From NCBI GenBank assembly GCA_001790315.1, contig MGCE01000044.1:1-7796 (forward strand): a stretch of DNA of 7,796 nucleotides. Direction: 5' to 3'. The stretch comes from Candidatus Rokubacteria bacterium RIFCSPLOWO2_02_FULL_72_37 (lineage in GTDB: Bacteria; Methylomirabilota; Methylomirabilia; Rokubacteriales; CSP1-6). A program made the translations under genes and the position numbers. Below, in pieces: positions 1 to 5,740 of the stretch. How positions within the stretch are numbered: the first letter of the stretch is position 1; every line of letters begins with the position of its first letter. A model generated the notes under the pieces. The model was given only the letters and a program-made list of their open reading frames with translations. It did no database searches and was not told the DNA's origin.

Positions 1-1512
1 CGCGGCTTCCGGTCGCTCACGCACAACGAGCTGACGCAGATGGCCGGGCGCGCGGGGCGCCGTGGGATCGATGCGGAGGGCCGATGCGTGATCGCGCTCG
101 ACGCGCGCGACGGCCTGGAGGCCGTCTTCCACGTGATCGACGCCGCGCCCGAGCCGATCGAGAGCCAGTTCAAGCTCGGCTACGGCTCGGCGGCGCTCCT
201 GCTCTCGACGGGGGCCCCGCCCGAGGCGCTCCGGCGCCGGATCGAGTCCTCGTTCGGCCAGTACCAGAACCTCCGGCGCATCCGCGACATGGAGGGCGAG
301 GTGCGACGTCTCGAGGCCGCGCGCGACGAGGCCGGCGGCTACACGGCGCCGTGCGGCGAGTTCGACCGGATCGGCCGCTACCGCCGGGCGCGCCAGGAGG
401 TCGAGGCGCGGCGCCGGGCCCTGGGGCGCGGCGGTCACCGGGGCGAGAAGAGCGTCGTGGAGGCCGAGCCCGGCAGGCTGGTGCTGGTGCGCCGCAAGGG
501 CGCGCCCACGCTCGCCCTCATCCTCGCGGTGCACGCGATCCGCGGGCACCGCGTGCTCGTCGACGCGCTGCTGCCGCACGGCGCGGTCGCCCGCGTCAAG
601 AGCGGCGTGATCAAGCGGGTGTTCTGGGCGACACCGCCCGTCGGCGTGCCGCGCGAGACCCGCGCGCCGCGGGGCCCGGGCCGAGAGGCCGGACGGGAGC
701 CGCGGGGACTCGGCGCCCTGGCCGCGCAGCTCGCGCGGCTCTCGGTCAACGAGCTGGTGGAGCGCGAGCGGGCGCAGGGGCCCGAGGCGGCCCTCGGGGC
801 GATCGAGTGCCACCGCTGTCCCTGGGGCGCCCAGCCACGCTGCGACCGTGCGTGGCGGGAGCTCGAGACGGTCGCGGAGCGCCTGGCAGTCCGCGCGGGA
901 CAGCTCGAGCAGTACCGGGGCGCGTACTGGCAGGAGTTCCTGCGTGTCGTCGAGGTACTCGAGCAGTTCGGCGCGGTCCGCGGCCTGGTCCTCGAGGCCA
1001 AGGGCCGGCTGATCGCCTCCCTGCGCCACGACAACGAGTTGCTGCTCGCCGAGAGCGTCGCCCGTGGGATCTTCGCCGATCTCGCGGCGCCGGAGGCGGC
1101 GGCGGTGTGCTCGGCGCTGATCGAGGAGGCGCGTTCCGGCGAGCCGAACATCGCCCGACAGTTCCTGCGGAAGCGCCCGAAGCTCCGACGCAAGCTCGAC
1201 CAGCTCGCGGCCGTGGCCGACGTGGTCCACGAGGCGCAGCGTCAGCGCCACCTCCGGATGCCCGTCGCGGTCCACCCCGGCTTCGTGCCCGCCGTCTTCC
1301 GCTGGGCGTCCGGGGAGGACGACTGGAGCGGCATCGTCGAGGAGTCGTTCGGAGGGCACGAGGGCGACCTGATCCGCGCGATGCGGCGGCTCATCGACCT
1401 GCTCCGGCAGCTCGCCGAGAGCGCCGAGGTGCCGGCGGAGACGGGTCGGCTCCTGGCCCAGGTCTCGCGGACCATCGATCGCGGGATCGTCCTGGAGTCG
1501 GCCCTGATATGA
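1..1512 (+). CDS. Ski2/Mtr4-like DEAD/DEAH-box helicase, C-terminal part (5' partial)
   Basis: The frame is open from the first base, so the N-terminal ATPase motifs lie upstream and 503 residues are visible. Residues 13-20 are the superfamily 2 motif VI (QMAGRAGR, followed by RGID), the arginine-finger helix that contacts ATP. The text after it, with 'EPIESQFKLGYGSAALLL', is the winged-helix entry typical of the Ski2/Mtr4/HelY group. Residues of about 310-500, including 'VLEQFGAVRG', 'AKGRLIASL' and 'NELLLAES', match the C-terminal DSHCT helical domain. Family members are ATP-driven 3'-5' RNA helicases used in RNA processing or decay; the bacterial substrates are poorly known. The middle region (about residues 130-240) is arginine-rich and resembles a shortened arch/KOW insertion. 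Three cysteines (codons at 808, 817, 841) form a CHRC...C cluster that could bind a metal or be a relic. The gene ends in an ATGA overlap with the lipoprotein gene. Confidence 0.9.
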   Translation, partial: RGFRSLTHNELTQMAGRAGRRGIDAEGRCVIALDARDGLEAVFHVIDAAPEPIESQFKLGYGSAALLLSTGAPPEALRRRIESSFGQYQNLRRIRDMEGEVRRLEAARDEAGGYTAPCGEFDRIGRYRRARQEVEARRRALGRGGHRGEKSVVEAEPGRLVLVRRKGAPTLALILAVHAIRGHRVLVDALLPHGAVARVKSGVIKRVFWATPPVGVPRETRAPRGPGREAGREPRGLGALAAQLARLSVNELVERERAQGPEAALGAIECHRCPWGAQPRCDRAWRELETVAERLAVRAGQLEQYRGAYWQEFLRVVEVLEQFGAVRGLVLEAKGRLIASLRHDNELLLAESVARGIFADLAAPEAAAVCSALIEEARSGEPNIARQFLRKRPKLRRKLDQLAAVADVVHEAQRQRHLRMPVAVHPGFVPAVFRWASGEDDWSGIVEESFGGHEGDLIRAMRRLIDLLRQLAESAEVPAETGRLLAQVSRTIDRGIVLESALI

Positions 1513-2009
1513 TGCGGGGCGTGCGCTCCCGAGTCGCGCCGCTGGCCCTGCTCCTCGTGTCCCTGTCGGCCTGCGCGTCGCTCACGACGACCGAGCAGCG
1601 CTCGACCCAGGGGCCGCGGGCCGAGGAGATCTGGACGGCGAGCGTGATGCTCTCCGCCGGTCGCGAGCCCAGCTTCGACGAGAAGCGGCACTGGGACAAC
1701 CAGCTCGACGAGAAGATCGCCGACTACCTCCGCCGGCACGCGGAGGTCGCCAACTCGCTCGAGGTGTCGACGTTCCGCTTCCTGCGGCAGGTGACGGTCG
1801 GCATGACCAAGGAGCAGATCCAGATCCTCCTGGGACCGCCCGCGGCGGCCACCACCGACTCCGCCGAGGTCGAGAAGCTCGCGCGCGGCTACTGGCCGGC
1901 GGTGAAGGCGAGCGGCGCCAAGGAAGCGTGGGTCTACCCGCAAGGCTGGCGGCTCTACTTCGCCGACGCGCGCGTCGTCGACATCACGCAGTATCTCGAG
2001 CGCAAGTAG
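1509..2009 (+). CDS. Outer-membrane lipoprotein with SmpA/OmlA (BamE)-like domain
   Basis: This is a 166-residue protein starting at the ATG that overlaps the helicase stop (ATGA). A second ATG follows directly at 1512, and GGAG lies at 1494-1497. Residues 1-22 form a lipoprotein signal: arginines at 3, 6 and 8, a hydrophobic run PLALLLVSL, then the lipobox LSAC with Cys22 as the predicted lipidated residue. Position +2 is Ala, not Asp, which in the Lol scheme favours outer-membrane sorting. The C-terminal half carries 'VTVGMTKEQIQILLGPP' (residues 95-111), then 'EAWVYPQGWRLYF' and 'ARVVDI'. This is the helix-helix-sheet pattern of the SmpA/OmlA family, which includes BamE of the beta-barrel assembly machine. 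The stretch between residues 35 and 90 is polar and unrecognised. Whether it works in barrel assembly is inference, because the fold is also used by unrelated lipoproteins. The helicase neighbour gives no functional clue. Confidence 0.8.
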   Translation: MMRGVRSRVAPLALLLVSLSACASLTTTEQRSTQGPRAEEIWTASVMLSAGREPSFDEKRHWDNQLDEKIADYLRRHAEVANSLEVSTFRFLRQVTVGMTKEQIQILLGPPAAATTDSAEVEKLARGYWPAVKASGAKEAWVYPQGWRLYFADARVVDITQYLERK

Positions 2010-2031
2010 TCCCCCGGCTCCTGGAGATCCC

Positions 2032-3696
2032 ATGATCGAGTCCCGTCTGATCGTCACGAAGCAGACGCCCCTCGCCAGCCGCGGCATGGTCGCGGCGGAG
2101 CACCCCCTCGGCGCCCGGGTGGGCGCCAGCGTCCTCGCGGCCGGAGGCAACGCCGTCGACGCCGCGGTGGCGACCGCCTTCGCGATGACGGTGGCGGAGC
2201 CCTTCATGTCCACGATCGCGGGCTCGGGGACGATGCTGATCCACCTCGCGCGGAAGGCCGAGACCGTCGCTCTGGACTTCAACGGTCAGGCCCCCGCCCG
2301 CGCCCGGGACGGCATGTTCCGGGTCGTCGGCGGCGTCTCGGACGGCCTGTTCGCCTGGCCCCGCGTCGAGGGCGCGGCGAACGAGTTCGGGTACCTGTCC
2401 GTCGCGGTGCCGGGCTCGGTCGCCGGGCTGGCGCGCGCGCTCGAGCGGTACGGCACCATGGAGCTCCGCGATGTCCTCCGACCGGCGATCGCGCTCGCGC
2501 GCGAGGGATTCGTCCCGGACTGGTACCAGGCCCTCACGACCGCGCGCTACCTGGAGGAGCTGATGGCGTTTCCCGAGACGGCGCGAGCGTACCTGCGCGC
2601 CGGGCGCGCCATCCATCGTCCGCCGTCCCTCGAGCCCGGCGAGCGCGTGACGTACCCCGACCTCGCGCGGAGCCTCGAGCTGATCGCGCGCGACGGGCCC
2701 GATGCGTTCTACCGCGGCGAGCTCGCGCAGGCGATCGACGAGGAGATGGCGGCGCACGGCGGGCTCCTCACCCGGGAGGACCTCGCGGCCTACGAGGTCC
2801 GGGTGAACCCGCCGCTCCGCGGCAGCTATCGCGGCCTCGAGCTGGCGTTCTCGCCGGGCGCGACGGGCGGGATCACGGCGCTCGAGATCCTCAACCTCCT
2901 CGAACAGTTTCCGGCGAAGTCCGTCGGCGGGGACACGAGCGGCGGACTCCACCTGCGCGCCGGCGCGGTCCGTCGGGCGTTCGCGGACCGCTTCGCGCAC
3001 CTCGGCGACCCGCTGCGTGTCGAGGCGCCGTGGGATCGCCTCGCGGACAAGGGCCACGCGCGCGCCGTCGCCGCCGAGCTCCGTCGCCGGCGGACACCCG
3101 GGCAGGCGCGACCACGACCGGTCCGCCGGGGCGACGCGGGCGGGTGCACGACGCACGTCTGCGTGGTCGACCGCCAGCGCAACCTGGTCTCACTGACGCA
3201 CACCGCCGTGTCGCTCTTCGGCTCCCGCATCGTCGTGCCCCGGACCGGCATCCTATTGAACAACGGCATGATCTGGTTCGACCCCGAGCCCGGCAAGCCG
3301 AACTCGGTGGGCCCGCGCAAGCGCGCGCTCGTGAACATGGTGCCCGTCCTCGCGTTCCGCAAGGGCGAGCCGTACCTCACCCTGGGGGCCCCGGGCGGCC
3401 GCAGGATCATCTCGGCGATCCCCCAGGTGATCGCGACCCTCGTCGACGCCGGCGGCCCGCTGCAGGCGGCGATCGAGGCGCCGCGCCTGCACACGGAAGG
3501 CCGCGAGCTGCTCGTCGACGCTCGCGTGGGCGCCCGGGTCCTCGCCGGGCTCCGCCGCCTGGGCCACGACGTGGTCGCTCGCGAGGAGACGTACGCGACC
3601 CTGAACTTCGCCAAGCCCGTCGGCATCCGCGCGGGACGGCGCGGGCTCGAGGCCGGCCTCGATCCCCTGCGCCCCGCCGCGGCCGCGGGGCACTGA
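2032..3696 (+). CDS. Gamma-glutamyltransferase-like Ntn hydrolase, cytoplasmic, divergent substrate pocket
   Basis: A 554-residue precursor starts at the ATG after GGAG (2023-2026). The GGT fold is clear: 'GGNAVDAAVATAFAM' (38-52), 'GPDAFYRGELA' and 'HGGLLTREDLAAYEV' in the large subunit, and the maturation site at 'GGCTTHVCVVD'. Thr373 is the expected self-cleavage residue and catalytic nucleophile, and Thr391 matches the second Thr of the E. coli Thr-Thr dyad. 'APGG' (453-456) gives the oxyanion region, and the C terminus has 'NFAKPVGIR'. No signal peptide is present, unlike periplasmic E. coli Ggt. Against E. coli Ggt recalled from memory, several glutamate-binding residues differ: Arg114 is Asn84, Asn411 is Val393, Gln430 is Gly412, Asp433 is Trp415, and Ser462-Ser463 are Val434-Asn435. 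The scaffold and autoprocessing residues are kept but the gamma-glutamyl pocket is not. It may be an amidase or acylase of the YwrD/cephalosporin-acylase-like branch rather than a glutathione GGT. Confidence 0.9.
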   Translation: MIESRLIVTKQTPLASRGMVAAEHPLGARVGASVLAAGGNAVDAAVATAFAMTVAEPFMSTIAGSGTMLIHLARKAETVALDFNGQAPARARDGMFRVVGGVSDGLFAWPRVEGAANEFGYLSVAVPGSVAGLARALERYGTMELRDVLRPAIALAREGFVPDWYQALTTARYLEELMAFPETARAYLRAGRAIHRPPSLEPGERVTYPDLARSLELIARDGPDAFYRGELAQAIDEEMAAHGGLLTREDLAAYEVRVNPPLRGSYRGLELAFSPGATGGITALEILNLLEQFPAKSVGGDTSGGLHLRAGAVRRAFADRFAHLGDPLRVEAPWDRLADKGHARAVAAELRRRRTPGQARPRPVRRGDAGGCTTHVCVVDRQRNLVSLTHTAVSLFGSRIVVPRTGILLNNGMIWFDPEPGKPNSVGPRKRALVNMVPVLAFRKGEPYLTLGAPGGRRIISAIPQVIATLVDAGGPLQAAIEAPRLHTEGRELLVDARVGARVLAGLRRLGHDVVAREETYATLNFAKPVGIRAGRRGLEAGLDPLRPAAAAGH

Positions 3697-3700
3697 ACCC

Positions 3701-3717
3701 CGCCCGCGACGCGGGCG
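3701..3717 (+). repeat. Perfect GC-rich hairpin between the GGT-like and selenoprotein genes
   Basis: CGCCCGC at 3701-3707 and GCGGGCG at 3711-3717 are exact reverse complements separated by GAC, giving a 7-bp stem of only G-C pairs. It begins 4 nt after the GGT-like stop and ends 8 nt before the AGGAGGT ribosome-binding site. No T tract follows (next bases AACGACAC), so it is not a classical intrinsic terminator. It could attenuate, protect an mRNA end or simply reflect base composition. Confidence 0.5.
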
Positions 3718-3725
3718 AACGACAC

Positions 3726-3732
3726 AGGAGGT
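3726..3732 (+). promoter_or_regulatory. Strong Shine-Dalgarno site (AGGAGGT) for the selenoprotein gene
   Basis: AGGAGGT lies 4 nt before the ATG at 3737 and is one of the two best ribosome-binding sites in the window. It fixes the start of a reading frame that automated callers would shorten or discard because of its internal TGA. A strong site before what would otherwise be a 39-codon peptide is itself evidence that a real gene starts here. Confidence 0.8.
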
Positions 3733-3736
3733 CGAC

Positions 3737-3997
3737 ATGGCGGTACTCGAGGACAAGGTCATCGCGAGCTGGACGTACAAGAAAGGCGCGCTCGACCAGA
3801 AGACGGCCGCGCTCTGCTACCTCGCGGCGAACCTCGCCGTGGGCAACACCCACTGAGCGAAGCGCGACCTGGCAGGTGCCAGGGCATCGGGCGCGAGCGA
3901 GGACGAGGTGCGGGAGGCGATCAGCTTCGCGATCCGCGCCAACGCGGCGAAGGCGCACGCGGACATCCTGAAGGTCTACGCCGATGGCGGACGTTAG
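3737..3997 (+). CDS. AhpD/carboxymuconolactone-decarboxylase-like selenoprotein, Sec at codon 40 (TGA 3854-3856)
   Basis: Read through the TGA at 3854-3856, the frame gives 86 residues ending at TAG 3995. The N-terminal part holds 'LDQKTAALCYLAANLAVGNTH' in two pieces (19-33 and 34-39). The part after the TGA continues with 'GASEDEVREAISFAIRANAA' and 'HADILKVY'. This is the helical pattern of the AhpD/CMD family: LD-x-KT-x-x-L, the redox motif, then a GA-[ST]-x-x-E-[IV]-x-EAI helix. The TGA aligns with the second cysteine of the AhpD CxHC motif: N37-T38-H39-Sec40, with the histidine kept, the first cysteine replaced by Asn, and the downstream family His replaced by Asp44. Family members reduce thiols or peroxides (AhpD) or decarboxylate; a selenol suits a peroxidase or thiol oxidoreductase. 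It is probably cytoplasmic, with no signal or membrane segment. The last 14 nt overlap the next gene. The alternative is a recent nonsense mutation or read error, made unlikely by the SECIS-like hairpin. Sec insertion also needs selA, selB, selC and selD elsewhere in the genome. Confidence 0.85.
3868..3883 (+). promoter_or_regulatory. Bacterial SECIS element (selenocysteine insertion stem-loop)
   Basis: CCTGGC (3868-3873) and GCCAGG (3878-3883) form a perfect 6-bp stem with the tetraloop AGGT; the A and T could also pair, leaving GG at the tip. Eighteen nucleotides separate the TGA from the GGT of the loop. In E. coli fdhF, as I recall it, the apical GGU also follows the UGA by 18 nt and is preceded by GCA, as here, so Ala-Gly occupy residues +6 and +7 after Sec in both proteins. 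SelB recognises this tip, and the general bacterial SECIS pattern requires a G in the first two loop positions. Unlike fdhF, no bulged U is seen in the upper stem. A weak lower stem may form between GCGC at 3862-3865 and GCGC at 3891-3894. Confidence 0.82.
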
Positions 3998-4295
3998 CCT
4001 GACCGCCGCCTTCTCGACCGTGCCGGCCGCGGAGGCCGAGGAGATCAAGCGGGTCCTCGTGGAGACGGTCGAGCAGCTCGCGCGTGACGACGGCACGTTC
4101 ACGCGCGCGAAGCTCGTGTTCACCGAGTCGGACGAGCGCTGCGGGCTCACGGCCGAGCTCGACGGCGTGAAGAAAGAGGGCGTCCCGCTCCAGCTCGACC
4201 TCGACCAGCTCGAGGACGCCAAGACCTCCGCGGGGGCGCGGGCCCAGCTCAAGGAGGCGCTCCGGCTCTACTTCCGCCGTGTCGTCGGCAAGTAG
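3984..4295 (+). CDS. Hypothetical 103-residue protein, coupled to the selenoprotein gene
   Basis: The function is not recognised. The ATG at 3984 lies inside the last codons of the selenoprotein frame (14-nt overlap), with AAGG at 3971-3974 as a modest ribosome-binding site. The end overlaps the methyltransferase start by 17 nt. The protein is acidic and helix-rich, with one cysteine in 'ESDERCGLTAELDGV', a likely beta-hairpin around 'AKLVFTES...GLTAELDGV...GVPLQLDLDQL', and a C-terminal basic helix 'QLKEALRLYFRRVVGK'. It has no signal peptide, membrane segment, metal motif or repeat. GC-rich codon use and lack of rare codons match the neighbours, so it is a real gene of the same genome. Its tight nesting suggests translation coupled to the gene upstream and possibly a partnership with the selenoprotein, but this is inference. 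Confidence 0.75.
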   Translation: MADVSLTAAFSTVPAAEAEEIKRVLVETVEQLARDDGTFTRAKLVFTESDERCGLTAELDGVKKEGVPLQLDLDQLEDAKTSAGARAQLKEALRLYFRRVVGK

Positions 4296-4989
4296 CGACG
4301 CGGGCCTCGTCCTCTTCGCCTGGCGCGGGTGCCTCTTCCGCGTGCCCGACGGCGTGCAGCCGCCCAAGGCCGGCTCGCTCTTCTTCTGCCGTCACTTCGC
4401 CGTGCGCCCGGGCGAGCGCGTGCTGGAGATCGGCGCGGGGCTCGGGCTCGCGGCCGTGCTCGCGGCGAAGGGCGGGGCGCACGTCGTCGCGACCGACGTC
4501 GTTCCCGAGGCCGTGGCGGCGCTCCGCGCGAACGCGCTGCTGAACGGCGTCGAGGTGGACGCGCGGCTCGGCGACTGCTGGGCACCCGTGGCCGGCGAGC
4601 GCTTCGACCTGATCGGCACCAACCCGCCGCAGATGCCGACACCCCCGGGGCGCGCGCGGTCGGACGCGGCCGCCGCGGCCGACAACGGCGGGGTGGACGG
4701 CTGGGAGCTCCTCGACCGGGTGATCCGGGGCGCGCCCGAGCGCCTGCGTCCGGGCGGGCGCCTGGTCTTCACCATCTTCGCCTTCCTGGGACGCAAGACC
4801 GCCTGCGCGAAGCTCGAGGCCGTGGGGCTCGCGCCGTCGATCCTCGCGAGCGAGACCCAGGACTTCCCCCGCCTCGCCTACGAGCGGCTCGAGCACATCC
4901 GGGCGATGGACGCCGAGGCGACGGTGCCGCGCGACCACACGCCCGCGACCGTCGAGCGCTTCGTCGTGCAGGGCCGGCGGCCGGGCTGA
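4279..4989 (+). CDS. Class I SAM-dependent methyltransferase, small (MTS/HemK-like) domain
   Basis: A 236-residue protein is read from the GTG at 4279, which lies inside the end of the previous gene. Residues 48-56, 'VLEIGAGLG', are motif I for S-adenosylmethionine binding. Asp73 in 'VVATDVVPEAV' is the acidic residue expected to hold the ribose. 'TNPPQMP' with NPPQ at 115-118 is motif IV, the (N/D)PP(Y/F) loop of amino- and amide-methylating enzymes such as PrmC, RsmC and TrmN6; here the aromatic residue is Gln. A further strand follows at 'RLRPGGRLVFTIFAFLG'. The substrate could be a protein glutamine, a nucleic-acid base or a small molecule; the Gln in NPPQ argues against a simple PrmC assignment. 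No release-factor or ribosomal gene is adjacent. The start is uncertain because no good ribosome-binding site precedes it and the gene appears to depend on translational coupling. Confidence 0.88.
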   Translation: MSSASSDAGLVLFAWRGCLFRVPDGVQPPKAGSLFFCRHFAVRPGERVLEIGAGLGLAAVLAAKGGAHVVATDVVPEAVAALRANALLNGVEVDARLGDCWAPVAGERFDLIGTNPPQMPTPPGRARSDAAAAADNGGVDGWELLDRVIRGAPERLRPGGRLVFTIFAFLGRKTACAKLEAVGLAPSILASETQDFPRLAYERLEHIRAMDAEATVPRDHTPATVERFVVQGRRPG

Positions 4990-4996
4990 GGGGCGG

Positions 4997-5740
4997 ATGC
5001 TCCGGCGGCTGATCGTCAACGCGGACGACTTCGGGCTCACGCGCGGCGTCAGCGCGGGGATCCTCGGCGCCGCCCGGCACGGGATCGTGACGAGCACGAC
5101 GCTCCTCGTGACCGCCCGCATCCCGGACGAGGAGCTCGCCGCGCTCCATGACTCGGGGCTGGGGGTCGGCGTGCACGTCAACCTCACGCTCGGCCGACCG
5201 GTCACGGGTCGCTCCTCGCTCACCGACGCGGAGGGGAGCTTCGTGCGCGACGCGCGGGTGGCCGCGGCGCGCGCGACGGCGCGCGACGTGGAGCGCGAGG
5301 TCGACGCCCAGCTCGGGCGCTTCGAGACGCTGCTCGGCCGGCGGCCGACGCACCTGGACAGTCACCACCACGTCGCGCTGCTGGTCCCGGTGCGCGACGT
5401 CGTGCTCGCCGCGGCCCGGCGCCTCGGCGTGGCCGTGCGGAGCCAGGACGCGACGGCGCGGGCGCGCGCGCGGAGCGCCGGCCTCCGGACCCCCGATCAT
5501 TTCTTCGGCGAGTCGGGTCCGGACGCCTACTGGTCGCCGGCGCGCACGCTGATCCGGCTGCGCGCGCTGCCGGTCGGCGTGTCCGAGTTCATGACGCACC
5601 CGGGCCTCCTCGACCCGGCACTCGCGTACAGCCGCTATGGGCGTCAGCGCGAGACCGAGCTGGCCGGCGTCGGCACGCCGGCGGCACGCGCCGCCGTGGC
5701 GGCGCTCGGCATCACGCTCTGCCACTTCGGCGACCTGTGA
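4997..5740 (+). CDS. YdjC/ChbG-family carbohydrate deacetylase
   Basis: A 247-residue protein begins at the ATG 7 nt after the methyltransferase stop, with GAGGGG at 4988-4993. The N terminus 'LIVNADDFGLT' is the family hallmark; Asp11, His60 (in 'VGVHVNLTLG') and His124 or His125 (in 'THLDSHHHV', residues 118-126) correspond to the Asp-His-His metal site of the ChbG/TTHB029 structures. 'EFMTHPG' (197-203) supplies the late conserved histidine. The family removes acetyl groups from N-acetylated sugars such as chitobiose or chitobiose-6-phosphate; homologues also act in hopanoid or lipid-linked sugar pathways. It should be cytoplasmic because no signal is visible. Length is close to the family norm and all metal ligands are present, so it should be active. 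It is followed by a ROK kinase in a one-base stop/start overlap, consistent with a joint role in amino-sugar salvage, but no transporter or chitinase gene is nearby to fix the substrate. Confidence 0.92.
   Translation: MLRRLIVNADDFGLTRGVSAGILGAARHGIVTSTTLLVTARIPDEELAALHDSGLGVGVHVNLTLGRPVTGRSSLTDAEGSFVRDARVAAARATARDVEREVDAQLGRFETLLGRRPTHLDSHHHVALLVPVRDVVLAAARRLGVAVRSQDATARARARSAGLRTPDHFFGESGPDAYWSPARTLIRLRALPVGVSEFMTHPGLLDPALAYSRYGRQRETELAGVGTPAARAAVAALGITLCHFGDL

Noticed and set aside
84..1508. Plus-strand open frame continuous with the lipoprotein frame, suggesting a 641-residue protein
   Set aside because: The first 475 codons are an out-of-frame reading of the helicase. The lipoprotein signal and lipobox begin right after 1509, so the true start is there.
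1242..2282. Long minus-strand open frame of 346 codons across the helicase end, lipoprotein and GGT start
   Set aside because: It is antisense to three well-supported genes, has Arg/Ala/Pro-rich low-complexity translation and no family motif; such frames are expected at this GC content.
3857..3997. Pseudogene explanation for the TGA-split ORF
   Set aside because: The frame and codon bias stay intact after the TGA, the TGA is at the catalytic position, the hairpin matches a SECIS, and the stop remains nested in the next gene. A single read error cannot be fully excluded but does not explain the hairpin.
4665..4682. Near-palindromic GCGGCCGCCGCGGCC run
   Set aside because: It encodes an alanine stretch in the methyltransferase; symmetry follows from GC-rich Ala codons and no regulatory context exists.
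5450..5480. GCGC-rich tract resembling a simple repeat
   Set aside because: It encodes the Ala/Arg-rich segment of the deacetylase in frame and is ordinary for this composition.
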